A stretch of 64,000 bases of DNA from GCA-2746795 sp964643965 (lineage in GTDB: Bacteria; Chloroflexota; Anaerolineae; Promineifilales; Promineifilaceae). This document shows positions 45,579 to 56,104 of the stretch, one piece after another (the first letter of the stretch is position 1; every line of letters begins with the position of its first letter). The translations under genes were made by a program, and so were the position numbers. The notes beneath the pieces were generated by a model that did not search any database, had not been told where the DNA came from, and saw only the letters and a list, made by a program, of their open reading frames with translations. The stretch lies in assembly GCA_964643965.1 (NCBI GenBank), contig CAZXVH010000008.1:28252-92251 (forward strand). The letters run 5' to 3'.

Positions 45579-46085
45579 TCATTACCGCTGTGCTTCGTCA
45601 ATAGTCACCATACAAACTGTTTTTCTTTTGTCTGAATTGTCTAAGCTGTGTTTCATTCAGTTGAAGAGCTGCGTACGTGCGCCCACATGCGAACGGGTGA
45701 CGGCGTGAGGGGTCTGCCTGCTCAACTAACTCATTTGAAACAGCCCCATTCTCTAATTGACGGCAGGAGCAGAAACGGGCGCGGCGGAGCGACCCTGAAA
45801 TGTCACCGAAATAGTACCGAAATGCAAGAAACCTTGATATACTGTCGCCGCTCGTGGCGCCGTGGTAGCCCACAGGCGAAACGGTGAGAGGTTGCTATGC
45901 AATCTCCTCGTTTTGCTGTATACCAGTTACTTTGTAGTAAAATGCAGAACGAATTTCAGGCGCGATGTCTTGCCGAATAAAAAGCGTAACGGGATTTTGC
46001 AAATCGCACATCGATTTACAAAACCACTTTATACCAGGAGTTACTATGGACGACAGCGCACCACGATCAATGAAAACCGTAGGTT

Positions 46086-46121
46086 GGATTAACAATCCGA
46101 CCAGTATCGGATTAACAATCC
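46086..46121. promoter_or_regulatory. Two tandem GGATTAACAATCC dyads in the moxR leader
   Basis: GGATTAACAATCC occurs at 46086-46098 and 46109-46121, 23 bp apart (about two helical turns). Each is a dyad GGATT-AAC-AATCC. The second ends 8 nt before the ribosome site AAGGAG, so a bound protein could block transcription, or in RNA they form two small hairpins near the ribosome site. Confidence 0.55.
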
Positions 46122-46142
46122 GATTTACGAAGGAGCGAAAAC

Positions 46143-47093
46143 ATGGCTGATGTGCAGGCAATTGCCAATCGTATAGTGGAGAATGTGGAAAAGGTGATTG
46201 TGGGGAAGCGGGCGCCGGTGCAGTTGACGGTGTTGGGATTGTTATGCCAGGGTCACATTTTGATTGAAGATGTGCCCGGCGTGGGTAAGACGGTGCTGGC
46301 CAAGTCGTTGGCGCGCTCGGTGGGCTGCGCCTTTCAGCGCATCCAGTTCACGCCCGACATGCTGCCCAGTGATGTGACGGGGGTCTCTGTTTTCAACCAG
46401 AAGACGCGCGAATTTGAGTTTCGCCCCGGCCCGATTCATGCCCAAATTGTGTTGGTGGATGAGATCAACCGGGCCACGCCCAAAACGCAGTCGGCGCTGC
46501 TGGAGGCGATGGAGGAGCGGCAGGTGACGGTGGATGGCACAACCTATCCCTTGGAAGCGCCTTTTATGGTGCTGGCCACACAAAACCCCATTGAATATGA
46601 AGGCACATTCCCGCTGCCAGAAGCGCAGTTAGACCGCTTTATGATTCGTATTCGCCTCGGTTATGCCACAAAAGAAGAGGAAATTGAGGTGTTAGACCAG
46701 CAGCGGCTCCAGCATCCTATCGAGGCGTTGACCCAGGTGGCGTCGGTAGAAGAGTTACTGGCAGCGCAGCAGGCGGTGAGGGAGATTTACCTGGATGAGA
46801 AGGTGAAGGAGTACATCGTGGAGTTGGTGCGCCAGACGCGGGAGCATCCAGAGGTATATTTAGGCTCTAGTTCACGCGGGGCGTTGGCAATTTACCGGTT
46901 GTCTCAAGCGCGGGCGGCTTTGTTTGGCCGGGATTATGTGCTGCCGGATGATGTGAAAGCGTTGGCGGTGGCGGCGCTGAGTCACCGCATTATTGTGGGG
47001 CCGGCGGCGCGCATCAAGGATATTGAGCCGGAAGGGATTGTGCAGGAGATTATGGATAGAACGGCCGTTCCCGGCGCTCGTGTCATGGCTTAA
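46143..47093 (+). CDS. MoxR-family AAA+ ATPase
   Basis: A 316-residue ATPase of the MoxR/RavA group, which act as chaperones in assembly of complexes. Walker A is [12 protein letters not shown] (about 40-51), Walker [21 protein letters not shown] (about 108-127), sensor 1 [20 protein letters not shown] and Arg finger region DRFMIRI. CGAAGGAGCG precedes the ATG. Only 3 nt separate its stop from the DUF58 gene, the usual pairing. A regulatory pair of dyads lies in its leader. Confidence 0.93.
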   Translation: MADVQAIANRIVENVEKVIVGKRAPVQLTVLGLLCQGHILIEDVPGVGKTVLAKSLARSVGCAFQRIQFTPDMLPSDVTGVSVFNQKTREFEFRPGPIHAQIVLVDEINRATPKTQSALLEAMEERQVTVDGTTYPLEAPFMVLATQNPIEYEGTFPLPEAQLDRFMIRIRLGYATKEEEIEVLDQQRLQHPIEALTQVASVEELLAAQQAVREIYLDEKVKEYIVELVRQTREHPEVYLGSSSRGALAIYRLSQARAALFGRDYVLPDDVKALAVAALSHRIIVGPAARIKDIEPEGIVQEIMDRTAVPGARVMA

Positions 47094-47096
47094 TTC

Positions 47097-48401
47097 ATGG
47101 TAAACCAACTCAAACAACGGCGAACGGCCGTTTTCGGGCTGGCTTTGCTGGCGCTATTCGCCGGATTGGTCACCGGGCGCGACCTCTGGTTTAATCTGGC
47201 CTACCTGTTGGGTTTGCTGCTTATCGTCTCTTTCCTGTGGGCCTGGGTGAACATTAACAGCGTCCATCTCTCCCGCGCCACGCGGGTGCGGCGTACTCAG
47301 GTGGGCAAACCGCTGGAAGAGCGTTTTACCGTGCGTAATACCAGCTTTTTGCCCAAGCTGTGGCTGGAAGTGCGTGACAACTCTAACGTACCCGGCCATC
47401 GCACCAGTTATGTGGTCAATAACCTTGGCGCCAAGCGTACGTTTACCTGGCGTACCACCACCATTTGCCGGCAGCGCGGCCGTTATCAACTGGGGCCGAT
47501 TACCCTGCGCTCCAGCGATCCCTTTGGTCTCTTCACCATGACCAAAGCGCTGATGTCCACCTCTCACGTGGTGATTTATCCCCTGACATTTGAGATTCAA
47601 CAATTTTCCCTGCCTGTGGGTATGCTGCCGGGCGGTGATGCCCTGCGCCGGCGCACCCATTACGTGACCACCAATGCCTCAGGAGTGCGGGATTATGCCC
47701 CGGGCGATAGTTTTAGCCGTATTCATTGGCGCAGCACCGCTCGCCGAGATCGCTTGATCGTGAAAGATTTTGAGCTGGATCCGCTGGCGGATATTTGGAT
47801 TGTGCCGGATATGGCGGTGTATGGCCACATTACGCCGCATGTCTCTAGCCTGGAAGCGGCCGCCAAAACAGCAGGTCTACCGGACTGGATGGCGATGGAG
47901 CAGTTTACGCTGCCGGAAACGACGGAGGAGTATACGGTGTCGGTGGCGGCTTCGCTGGCGCAATATTTCTTGCGCCATGATCGGGCGGTGGGTATGCTGG
48001 CTTATGGGCAGTCAAACGAGGTGGTGCAGCCAGACCGGGGGGAGCGGCAGATCACGCGCATCCTGGAGACATTATCAGTGCTGCGGGCGCAGGGACAGGC
48101 GCCGCTGGAAGATATGCTGCACGCCGAATCCTATCTTTTTCCACGGGGCACGACGGTGATTGTGGTGACGCCGGTTAACCAGGAAACATGGGCGACGGCG
48201 GCGCGGCAGTTGGGGCGGCGCGGCTTGCGCGTGGTGACGGTGCTGGTGGATCCTTCCTCGTTTGGCGGACGCCGTTCCAGTGCGGGGCTGGCTTCGCTGC
48301 TGCAAGGGTATGGTTTGGCGGTTTATTCGGTGCGCTGCGGGGATGATTTAACGGCCGTTCTCAGTCACGGCCGGTCGCGCTCCGGGTATTTTATGACGTA
48401 G
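47097..48401 (+). CDS. DUF58 domain membrane protein
   Basis: A 434-residue protein with two N-terminal transmembrane helices (about 12-28 and 33-50), a beta-rich region and the DUF58 signature, here GVRDYAPGDSFSRIHWRSTA (about 197-216) with RRDRLIVKDFE. A VWA-like fold follows (WIVPDMAVYG; VIVVTPVNQ near 357). DUF58 proteins work with MoxR ATPases, often beside transglutaminase-like genes; the role is thought to be in envelope protein maturation. Nothing else of the usual cluster follows. Confidence 0.9.
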   Translation: MVNQLKQRRTAVFGLALLALFAGLVTGRDLWFNLAYLLGLLLIVSFLWAWVNINSVHLSRATRVRRTQVGKPLEERFTVRNTSFLPKLWLEVRDNSNVPGHRTSYVVNNLGAKRTFTWRTTTICRQRGRYQLGPITLRSSDPFGLFTMTKALMSTSHVVIYPLTFEIQQFSLPVGMLPGGDALRRRTHYVTTNASGVRDYAPGDSFSRIHWRSTARRDRLIVKDFELDPLADIWIVPDMAVYGHITPHVSSLEAAAKTAGLPDWMAMEQFTLPETTEEYTVSVAASLAQYFLRHDRAVGMLAYGQSNEVVQPDRGERQITRILETLSVLRAQGQAPLEDMLHAESYLFPRGTTVIVVTPVNQETWATAARQLGRRGLRVVTVLVDPSSFGGRRSSAGLASLLQGYGLAVYSVRCGDDLTAVLSHGRSRSGYFMT

Positions 48402-48411
48402 ACAGGAAGAA

Positions 48412-48478
48412 TAGAGATTAGAAATTAGAATTTAGAGATGGTCGAACCGCTACTCTCTAATTTCTAGTTTCTTAAGGT
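48412..48478. repeat. Word-type inverted repeat of TTAGAAATTAGA type
   Basis: GATTAGAAATTAGAATTTAGAG and CTCTAATTTCTAGTTTCTT face each other in the spacer before purN. The same words occur at 49146-49192, 58149-58207 and, as variants, 53031-53090 and 53728-53792. A terminator function is possible. Confidence 0.6.
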
Positions 48479-48484
48479 ATTTGC

Positions 48485-49078
48485 ATGAACCCCCAACTTG
48501 TGGTCTTCATTTCCGGGTTTGGCGCCAATTTACAAGCGTTGATAGACGGCATTGACGCCGGCCAGTTAGACGCTGAAATTTGCCTGGTGGTTTCTAACCG
48601 CAAACAGGCGTTTGGCCTGGTGCGGGCGCAGCAGGTGGGCATCCCCACGCTTTATTTCCCCATCAAGCCTTACAAAGAAGCGGATCAATCCCGAGAAAAG
48701 TATGATGCAGATTTAGCGGCGCGGGTGAGGCAAGAAACGCCGGATTTGATTGTATTGGCCGGTTGGATGCATATCTTGAGTCCGGCTTTTTTGCGCCAGT
48801 TTCCGGGGCAGGTTATCAATTTACATCCGGCGCTGCCCGGCCAATTTGCCGGCACACACGCCATTGAGCGAGCGTTTGTCGCTTATCAGCAAGGTGACAT
48901 AACGGGCAGCGGCTGCATGGTGCATGAGGTTGTTCCAGAGGTGGACGCCGGACCGGTGATCGCCACAGCTGCCGTGCCGATTTTAGCGACGGATACGCTG
49001 GCGGATTTTGAGGCGCGGATGCACCAGGCGGAGCATGAATTGATTGTACGGGCTGTGAGATTGGTGTTGTCTCGGTAA
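48485..49078 (+). CDS. purN: Phosphoribosylglycinamide formyltransferase
   Basis: A 197-residue GAR transformylase, the third step of purine synthesis, using 10-formyl-THF. Family blocks: VFISGFGANLQALID (phosphate loop, with SGFGAN in place of the more common SGxGSN), VVSNRKQAFGLVRA, VLAGWMHILSPAF, NLHPALPGQFAGTHAIERAF with the catalytic Asn/His, and VHEVVPEVDAGPVI with the Asp. Complete in length. It stands apart from the split purH genes. Confidence 0.93.
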   Translation: MNPQLVVFISGFGANLQALIDGIDAGQLDAEICLVVSNRKQAFGLVRAQQVGIPTLYFPIKPYKEADQSREKYDADLAARVRQETPDLIVLAGWMHILSPAFLRQFPGQVINLHPALPGQFAGTHAIERAFVAYQQGDITGSGCMVHEVVPEVDAGPVIATAAVPILATDTLADFEARMHQAEHELIVRAVRLVLSR

Positions 49079-49191
49079 ACGGCCGTTTACTGAACAAAAC
49101 AAACAACACGGTTTTAGGCGCGTGAAGCAGATAACTCGCGAAAAATTAGAAATTAGCGATTGGGCGAGTATCTAATTTCTGATCTCTAACC

Positions 49192-50379
49192 TCAGAAAAA
49201 GCGCCAGATAGAATCCGGCGCTTTGTTTTGTTTAAAGCGGCCATACCAGAGGCATAAGGGGTAAAGTATCACTATGCCAATCAGCCAGGTTACGTAAATC
49301 ATCGCTGTGCCCGTTCCCGACGGGAATGCCAGGCCAATAATCAAATAAAGATACAGATGGACGATATAAAAAAAGAGGGGAACCTGGCCGAAGACCAGCA
49401 GCGGCTTCCCCCACCGTTTTAGCCAACCATCTGACCGCGAGAATAGATAAACCAGCAGCAAGAGAACCCCCATCATCAGCAGGATGTAGGTCAGGCTGGG
49501 GGGATATTTGGTTACACTCAGGAATGATATCCAGGTATCATTTTGAGGTGGATGGATATTGCCGAAGCCGCCCATCAGCCGGAGCGCCACGAAAAGAATG
49601 AGGGCGCTGATGCCCGTGAGCAGGGCCGTTTTGTAGGCGCGTTCGGCATCGCGCCAAAGTAGTTTGCCGAAGGCCACGCCGATGCCGGTCATTCCCAGCC
49701 AGGGCAGGATGGGGTAATAAACTTGGAGGGCGTTGGTATGTGCGGGCAGGGTGGTGATGAGCAGCAGCGGTGAGTATAAGGTGGTAGTGCTGCTCAATGT
49801 GGGCACAAAGATTTGGGGGATCATAATGGCTACAAAGCTGATAAGCAGGGTCCCTATCAGGTTGGCCCGCAGCAGCAGCCCCCAAATGATCAGAGAGGCG
49901 CCCAGCGAGAACAGGACACCCAGATGGATGAAAACGGAACTGCCACCCCCCGGCGGATCGCCAATGGTCACGGGATTGATGAGGTCGCCAATGAGCCAGG
50001 TAGGATTTTCCAGGATGTTTTGGAATAAAATCAGCAGAGCGCCACGTATGGCAAAATGGCGGGCGACCTGTCCAGTTGACCAGCCCAGGTGGTAGCGGTT
50101 ATGGGCGAAGAGCATCATGCTGATGCCCATGAGGAAGAAGAAGCCGGGAGCGCAAATGTGAGTCACAAAGCGGGTGAGGAAGGCCGCCGCCGTCCCATAA
50201 TCGGGCAAAGGTAGACCCCAAAATTCGCCCCAATGACTTTTGGCGACAAAGTAGCTGGCATGGTCGATGGCCATAATAACCATAATCAAGCCGCGCAGTC
50301 CATCTAACCAGAGGAGTCTGGCGTTTGTTTTTGTCTGGATCGTGGCTGAAGAGGCGTCGGCAATTCCAATACTTGTCAT
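49192..50379 (-). CDS. DUF1624/HGSNAT-like membrane protein
   Basis: A 395-residue polytopic membrane protein with about ten hydrophobic segments. The N-terminus ARLLWLDGLRGLIMVIMAID followed by FVTHICAPGFFFLMGISMML matches the heparan-alpha-glucosaminide N-acetyltransferase-like (DUF1624) family, possible membrane acyltransferases acting on glycans. The ATG at 50379 is chosen for the AGGAG 13 nt upstream and the family N-terminus; upstream in-frame starts lie in non-coding sequence. The acceptor is unknown. Confidence 0.82.
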   Translation of the reverse strand: MTSIGIADASSATIQTKTNARLLWLDGLRGLIMVIMAIDHASYFVAKSHWGEFWGLPLPDYGTAAAFLTRFVTHICAPGFFFLMGISMMLFAHNRYHLGWSTGQVARHFAIRGALLILFQNILENPTWLIGDLINPVTIGDPPGGGSSVFIHLGVLFSLGASLIIWGLLLRANLIGTLLISFVAIMIPQIFVPTLSSTTTLYSPLLLITTLPAHTNALQVYYPILPWLGMTGIGVAFGKLLWRDAERAYKTALLTGISALILFVALRLMGGFGNIHPPQNDTWISFLSVTKYPPSLTYILLMMGVLLLLVYLFSRSDGWLKRWGKPLLVFGQVPLFFYIVHLYLYLIIGLAFPSGTGTAMIYVTWLIGIVILYPLCLWYGRFKQNKAPDSIWRFF

Positions 50380-50539
50380 AACGATATATCTCCTATTCTC
50401 TTTACAATGACAGGGAAAGTATAAGGCGTTGGCCGCGCATTGACAAAAAGAATCAGTGGACAGTGGACAGGCTAAGCGAGCAGTGAGAACTGCGGCCTGC
50501 AATTGCCGCCTCCCTTTCGTGGACTTGGTTCACCTATGT

Positions 50540-50545
50540 TAAAAT
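50540..50545 (+). promoter_or_regulatory. -10 box placed for leaderless transcription of dus
   Basis: TAAAAT ends 6 nt before the ATG at 50552. Together with the context GTTAAAATCCCC, which also occurs before the molbindin gene (8210-8221), it looks like a real promoter core. No ribosome site fits between it and the ATG. Confidence 0.45.
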
Positions 50546-50551
50546 CCCCCC

Positions 50552-51523
50552 ATGCTTGAACCAACTTTTTTTGTGGGGAATGTGCCCGTCTATGGCGATG
50601 TGATTCTTTCGCCGATGGCGGGTTACTCTGATGTGCCGTATCGGGCGCTGTGCCGCGCTTATGGCTCGGCCATGCATTACACTGAGTTTGTGCCGGTGGA
50701 GGCTTTCCTGGGACGGCGGATCAACGGCCGTTACCGTCGCCGTCTCGATAAAAAACCGGGTGAAACGCCCATGGTTTTCCAGATATTTGGCAATGACGCC
50801 CGACAGCTTTTGGCCGGGGCGCAGCGCATGATGCAGTTTGAGCCGGACATCATCGACGTGAATATGGGCTGCGCCACGCGCCAGGTGAGCGGGCGTGGCG
50901 CGGGGGTGGGCATGATGCCGCAGCCCGAGTTGGTGGCGGAAACTTTCCGCCTGCTGACGAGCCATCTGGCCGTGCCCATCACCGGCAAAATTCGCCTGGG
51001 CTGGGAGGAGAGTCAGAAAAATTACCGGGAGATCGCCCATATTTTAGAAGATAACGGGGCGGCGCTGATCGCCATGCACGCCCGTACCAAGTTGCAAAAA
51101 TACGGCGGCCAGGCGGATTGGGACGCCATCGCCGAACTACGGGGGGCGGTGAGTGTGCCTGTGATTGGCAATGGAGATGTGCAAACCCCGGCCGACATCC
51201 AGCGCATGAAGGAACATACAGGCTGCGATGCCGTCATGATTGGCCGCGCCGCTATTGGCAATCCCTGGATTTTTGCGCGGATTGACAAGGCGGATGTAGC
51301 GTATGGCGAAGTCGTGGCGGCGATGCGGCTGCACCTGGGGGAGATGGTTGACTACTACGGCGAAGAAGAGGGGTTGACGTTGTTTCGCAAGCATTTGAAG
51401 CGGTATCTGGCGCCGTTTGCGTTTACGCAGGCGCTGCTGCCGCAGATGTTGGCGGCCACGGAGCAGGCGGCATTGGAGCGGTTGTTGACTGAGAGTGAGG
51501 GGATGAGGGTGATGGGGGGATAA
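50552..51523 (+). CDS. dus: tRNA-dihydrouridine synthase
   Basis: A 323-residue FMN enzyme reducing uridines in tRNA to dihydrouridine. Signature blocks: LSPMAGYSDVPYRALCRAYG, VFQIFGNDARQL, IDVNMGCATRQVSGRGAGVG (the usual NMGCPxxK with the catalytic Cys, here followed by an atypical ATRQ), ITGKIRLGW, MHARTKLQKYGGQADW, VIGNGDVQTPAD and DAVMIGRAAIGNPW. The DusB subgroup is closest, but I would not fix the letter. The promoter position suggests a leaderless message. Confidence 0.92.
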   Translation: MLEPTFFVGNVPVYGDVILSPMAGYSDVPYRALCRAYGSAMHYTEFVPVEAFLGRRINGRYRRRLDKKPGETPMVFQIFGNDARQLLAGAQRMMQFEPDIIDVNMGCATRQVSGRGAGVGMMPQPELVAETFRLLTSHLAVPITGKIRLGWEESQKNYREIAHILEDNGAALIAMHARTKLQKYGGQADWDAIAELRGAVSVPVIGNGDVQTPADIQRMKEHTGCDAVMIGRAAIGNPWIFARIDKADVAYGEVVAAMRLHLGEMVDYYGEEEGLTLFRKHLKRYLAPFAFTQALLPQMLAATEQAALERLLTESEGMRVMGG

Positions 51524-51617
51524 CGGCCGTTATCCATCCCATACCCCACAACACAACAACGCGGCAGTGGCTTGGTAACTATGGTAATATTTGTTAACAG
51601 TCAGCGTACATACATTC

Positions 51618-51832
51618 CTAGTATGACAGATTGATGTAATTTGAATCAACAACAATGTAATGAAAACAAGCCCAGGCCATGTTGTCGTCTAAATCTTTCC
51701 CATTGTGTTTCTTGGGAATAATGTGATCGACCTCGTGATTTTTGATGCTGTGGTCTGGTGAAGGTGGCAATATTCACAACGGCCGTTTCCCCGTTCACTG
51801 ATGCGCTGGCGTTGAGAATCTGTGAAGGTCAC
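51618..51832 (-). pseudogene. Frameshifted and truncated HNH endonuclease gene
   Basis: The GTG at 51832 overlaps the upstream small-protein stop by 4 nt. The first frame reads VTFTDSQRQRISERGNGRCE and YCHLHQ, a normal start of an HNH nuclease with its zinc CxxC. At about 51755-51765 the homology jumps to another frame, which reads DHSIKNHEVDHIIPKKHNGK and DLDDNMAWACFH, the HNH core and end. The expected HCNxxKG continuation is replaced by unrelated residues and a stop at 51618-51620. One frameshift plus loss of the 3' end has thus inactivated the gene. Confidence 0.75.
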
Positions 51833-52185
51833 GACGATTTTCTGTTTTTGAGGTCGAGGATGGCTCTGGCTTTGACAAGTTGTAGTTGTTCTTCAATGCG
51901 GCACAGTCTATCTAATTCAACTTCTTCTGCCTGGCTGATTTGGCCGCGTCCATTTTTGTCTAGCAAATCATGGATACGGCTTTCGACTTCTTCTGAGAAA
52001 CGGAATTCTGCGATGACTTCTGATGTTGGATGTTGCGTTAATAAATCCAACGTTTCTACGTAGGCTTTGGTTGAGAGGGGCGCCAGACGACTCATGCCCA
52101 TTTCCAATACAAGTGGCAGTTGATCCCCAATTTGGGCGATGGCAGGGGCTAGATATTCTGGAACCTCAAGTGTGATTGTTGTCAT
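51829..52185 (-). CDS. Small protein that precedes HNH nuclease genes
   Basis: A 118-residue protein beginning MTTITLEVPEYLAPAIAQIG, with a helical middle and ending VKARAILDLKNRKSS. I recall similar small proteins directly upstream of HNH nuclease genes in cyanobacteria and Chloroflexota, with the same MTTITLxVPExLA start. The stop overlaps the GTG of the nuclease remnant by 4 nt (GTGA). It may be an antitoxin-like or regulatory partner whose nuclease is now broken; function unknown. AAAGGGA precedes the ATG. Confidence 0.72.
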   Translation of the reverse strand: MTTITLEVPEYLAPAIAQIGDQLPLVLEMGMSRLAPLSTKAYVETLDLLTQHPTSEVIAEFRFSEEVESRIHDLLDKNGRGQISQAEEVELDRLCRIEEQLQLVKARAILDLKNRKSS

Positions 52186-52240
52186 ATGCTTATCCCTTTG
52201 CTTTAAAAATTTGCATCCATCATAGCATACAGATCATAAA

Positions 52241-53017
52241 CTACTTCGTCCGCTCCAACACCCGTTGGATCTGCGTTTCAAAACTGCTGTCTGGCATGAA
52301 GGCGAGATTAAGACGACGGACAACGGCCGTTCTTCCCCCCACATACGCTTGCAACAACTGCCGTAAATGCTCGGCCGTCTTCTTCGTGTCGGCTGAATAG
52401 CTGGCCTTGAGCAGCGCCTGATGCGCCGCGTCTTCCGGCGGCAAAACGTGCAGCAGCGGCGGAAGCGTGACGTGCAGCAGTTCGATGTAAACCGCAAACG
52501 GTTTGTCATGATCGCCGCGCACCACCTGCCGGTACACATCCCAAAACATCACCCAAAAGCGCTCATCAATCGTCTCTAGCTCTTTGGCCGTCATGTGCGG
52601 GCGCTGCAAATAGGTTTGGGCGCACTGCGCTTGATACTGCTCCGCCCAGCCCTCATTGTCTTTCAGGATGCGGATGTCGCGGTCCCAGGGATTGGGCCGC
52701 AGCTGCCCCTTCACCTCATAGCGATAATCCACCTTGCTGCCGTTGCTGTAGAGGGCGATGTGGAAAAACGGCCGTACATGCGCCGCATCAAACGACTTGC
52801 ACGGCACGTAGGGCGTCACGGATTTCACAAATTCACGTCGATTAGCCCAGGCAAAATCACGGCGCAACTCATTGGGAAACAGCAGCGCCACGTCCAAATC
52901 TGAATAGGCGTCCTCGGTGCGCCGCCCATATGAACCCGCCAAAAAACATATCTCAATATCAGCATCGGTGGCAACGCGCTGTTGCAAGCGGACAATGACG
53001 CGATCTTGTTCAAACAT
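52241..53017 (-). CDS. Nucleotidyltransferase-domain protein
   Basis: A 258-residue protein with the pol-beta nucleotidyltransferase motif GSYGRRTEDAYSDLDVALLF (about 29-48): GSxxR and DxD with Asp40 and Asp42. A third acidic residue is likely in KVDYRYEV. The C-terminal half is helical and may bind the substrate. The layout resembles aminoglycoside or lincosamide nucleotidyltransferases and the orphan NTases of environmental bacteria; a resistance function is not supported by context. No partner gene is adjacent. Confidence 0.75.
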   Translation of the reverse strand: MFEQDRVIVRLQQRVATDADIEICFLAGSYGRRTEDAYSDLDVALLFPNELRRDFAWANRREFVKSVTPYVPCKSFDAAHVRPFFHIALYSNGSKVDYRYEVKGQLRPNPWDRDIRILKDNEGWAEQYQAQCAQTYLQRPHMTAKELETIDERFWVMFWDVYRQVVRGDHDKPFAVYIELLHVTLPPLLHVLPPEDAAHQALLKASYSADTKKTAEHLRQLLQAYVGGRTAVVRRLNLAFMPDSSFETQIQRVLERTK

Positions 53018-53086
53018 AAGTGAAGGAATAAAGATTGATGATTAAAGATTAAAGAGGACGTGGTATCACTCCTTGATCTTTAATCT

Positions 53087-53710
53087 TTATACAAAACACC
53101 CTATCAAGGTCATAATATAAACCGTCAAAACACCCAAGCCCAGCCCGGCAACCACCTGCATGATGGTGTGACGGCGCAGGTAAAGACGCACCCAACACAC
53201 CAGGATGACGAAGGGCAGCACGATGAGGCTATAAGCCCAGCCAAAGACCAATCCCACCAGCAAAAACGTCGCCATCACCCCTGTGGAATGGAGGCTAATG
53301 AGCCAGAAGGCGTTGATGACGCCCAGCGCTGCCAACTCGATCATATTGAAAATGGTCAGGCAGCGCAGCAGTTCCGGACCATCAAAAAGGGTGATGAGGA
53401 CAAACGCCATACCCGCCGACAGCACCGCCGATAAATAAGGAATATGCCGTTCGCCGGTGTTGCTCATATGCAGTTCGGTAATGCGCCCTGTCTTGAGCAG
53501 GTACAGCACAATCAAAATGGGCAGCAGCGAGACAAAAAAACCGTAAACAGCCGCCCAGAACAAGCCATTCCAGGACGGCCGTTCATATAAAGAAAACGCC
53601 AGCCCCAGCAGCGCAAACATCACCGGTGGGCTGACGATATTGGAGAACAACCGGGCGGCCTTCACCGTCCCGGTGCGGTGCTTCTGGTAATGGTCGAGGG
53701 GTTTTGCCAT
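53087..53710 (-). CDS. PAP2-like membrane phosphatase
   Basis: A 207-residue membrane protein with about six hydrophobic segments. The C-terminal pattern WVRLYLRRHTIMQVVAG matches the last PAP2 motif (SRxxxxxH), and LHSTGVMATFLLVG the middle SGH-type motif in a diverged form. It may dephosphorylate undecaprenyl pyrophosphate or phosphatidate. The ATG at 53710 (MAKPLDHYQKHRTG) is the family-like start, although no ribosome site is visible. Diverged motifs leave activity uncertain. Confidence 0.68.
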   Translation of the reverse strand: MAKPLDHYQKHRTGTVKAARLFSNIVSPPVMFALLGLAFSLYERPSWNGLFWAAVYGFFVSLLPILIVLYLLKTGRITELHMSNTGERHIPYLSAVLSAGMAFVLITLFDGPELLRCLTIFNMIELAALGVINAFWLISLHSTGVMATFLLVGLVFGWAYSLIVLPFVILVCWVRLYLRRHTIMQVVAGLGLGVLTVYIMTLIGCFV

Positions 53711-53793
53711 AAAGTAAAAACTGAGGAGTAAAGATTGAAGAAAGGTAGACGAGGCAGCCAATCTTCAATCGTAAATCCTCAATCGTAAATCAA

Positions 53794-55059
<1,266 letters not shown>

Positions 55060-55150
55060 TCATTCTCCTAAAAATAAGTTGCAGGTTGCAGGTTGCTGAG
55101 TGTAGGGTTGCAAATTAACTTGCCACCCACCACTCGCCACTTTGCCACGT

Positions 55151-56104
55151 TTATACCAAAATATCCAGCGCCCCTTCATCATCAAAATGCTCACGGTAGC
55201 GAGCGACAAAGGACGCGGGTGTGAAATAATGATTTTGTGTGCCCACATGTTCCAGCACATAGGTAGCCGCTAAAGCGCCCATACGGCCGATGATGGGCCA
55301 GGGCAGGTTCAACTCCATGCCCCGCATCAACCCGGCGCGGAAGGCGTCGCCCACGCCGGTCGGTTCTTTGATGGTGGTCGGCGGCGCTGCCGGAATATGG
55401 TACTCCGTGCCATCCGCCCACAGCAGAGCGCCCGCTTTCCCTTTGGTCACCAACAGACCGTTGATGTGATCCCGGATAGTGGCGTCATTATAGCCCGTCT
55501 TCTCTTTGAGCAGGCCATACTCATACTCATTGAGCGTGAGCAGAGTGCAGCCTTCCATGCTGGCGGCCAACTCGTCACCGCCCACGCGGGCCGTTTGTTG
55601 GCTGGGATCATAGATGAAGGGGATGCCCAACTGACGGCATTCTTCAGCATAAGCCAGCATCGCCGCCGGGTCATTGGGGGAAATAATGCTCAGTTCAGCA
55701 TTTGGCGCATAGCGGGCGAAGGTCAGTTCTTTGGCATAAGCCATCGCCCCCGTGTAAAACGTGGCGATCTGGTTCTGCTCGTCGTCGGTGCTGACAAAGA
55801 AGGAAGCGGTAAAGTCATCTTCAATGGCGACGATGGCGGACGTGTCTACGCCGCTCGCTTCCAGCGCTGCCCGGTACTCCTTGAAATCTTGCCCGGCCGT
55901 GGCCATAACCAGCGGTTTGCTTCCCAACAAAGCCATTGTGTAGGCAATGTTGGGCGCGGTACCGCCCGGATGCTTTTGCATACTGTCTACCAGGAAGCTC
56001 AGGCTGATCTTGTTGAGTTGATCCGCCACGAGGGCGTCGCTAAATTTGCCGGGAAAGTGCATTAAATAATCAAAGGCGATGGAACCGGTAATGACAATTT
56101 TCAT
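55151..56104 (-). CDS. PfkB-family kinase, probably adenosine kinase
   Basis: A 317-residue ribokinase-fold enzyme. N-terminal GSIAFDYLMHFPGKF, the substrate loop HPGGTAPNIAYTMALLGSKP (about 45-64) and the catalytic-base/anion-hole motif EPTGVGDAFRAGLM with Asp253 are clear. The bacterial adenosine-kinase branch begins in the same way, and the gene lies directly upstream of ahcY (97-nt spacer), whose product adenosine is inhibitory. This makes adenosine kinase likely, but a sugar kinase cannot be excluded. It overlaps the upstream glycosyltransferase gene by 4 nt. Confidence 0.85.
   Translation of the reverse strand: MKIVITGSIAFDYLMHFPGKFSDALVADQLNKISLSFLVDSMQKHPGGTAPNIAYTMALLGSKPLVMATAGQDFKEYRAALEASGVDTSAIVAIEDDFTASFFVSTDDEQNQIATFYTGAMAYAKELTFARYAPNAELSIISPNDPAAMLAYAEECRQLGIPFIYDPSQQTARVGGDELAASMEGCTLLTLNEYEYGLLKEKTGYNDATIRDHINGLLVTKGKAGALLWADGTEYHIPAAPPTTIKEPTGVGDAFRAGLMRGMELNLPWPIIGRMGALAATYVLEHVGTQNHYFTPASFVARYREHFDDEGALDILV

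Larger units (their letters stand above)
45383..46142. other. 760-nt divergent spacer with regulatory palindromes
   Basis: Lies between amylopullulanase (minus) and moxR (plus). It holds the 22-bp palindrome at 45557-45578, a possible -10 TATACT region (45836-45841) and TAAAAT (45937-45942) for the plus strand, and two GGATTAACAATCC sites at 46086-46121. Open frames here have no protein-like character. It also contains a run with CACCGAAATAGTACCGAAAT near 45803. Confidence 0.5.

Noticed and set aside
45598..46092. Small open frames in the amylopullulanase-moxR spacer
   Set aside because: Amino-acid composition is not protein-like, no ribosome sites, and frames on both strands overlap each other.
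52241..53017. Antibiotic-resistance nucleotidyltransferase
   Set aside because: Only the general pol-beta motif is present; no mobile context and no close resemblance to a named resistance enzyme can be claimed.
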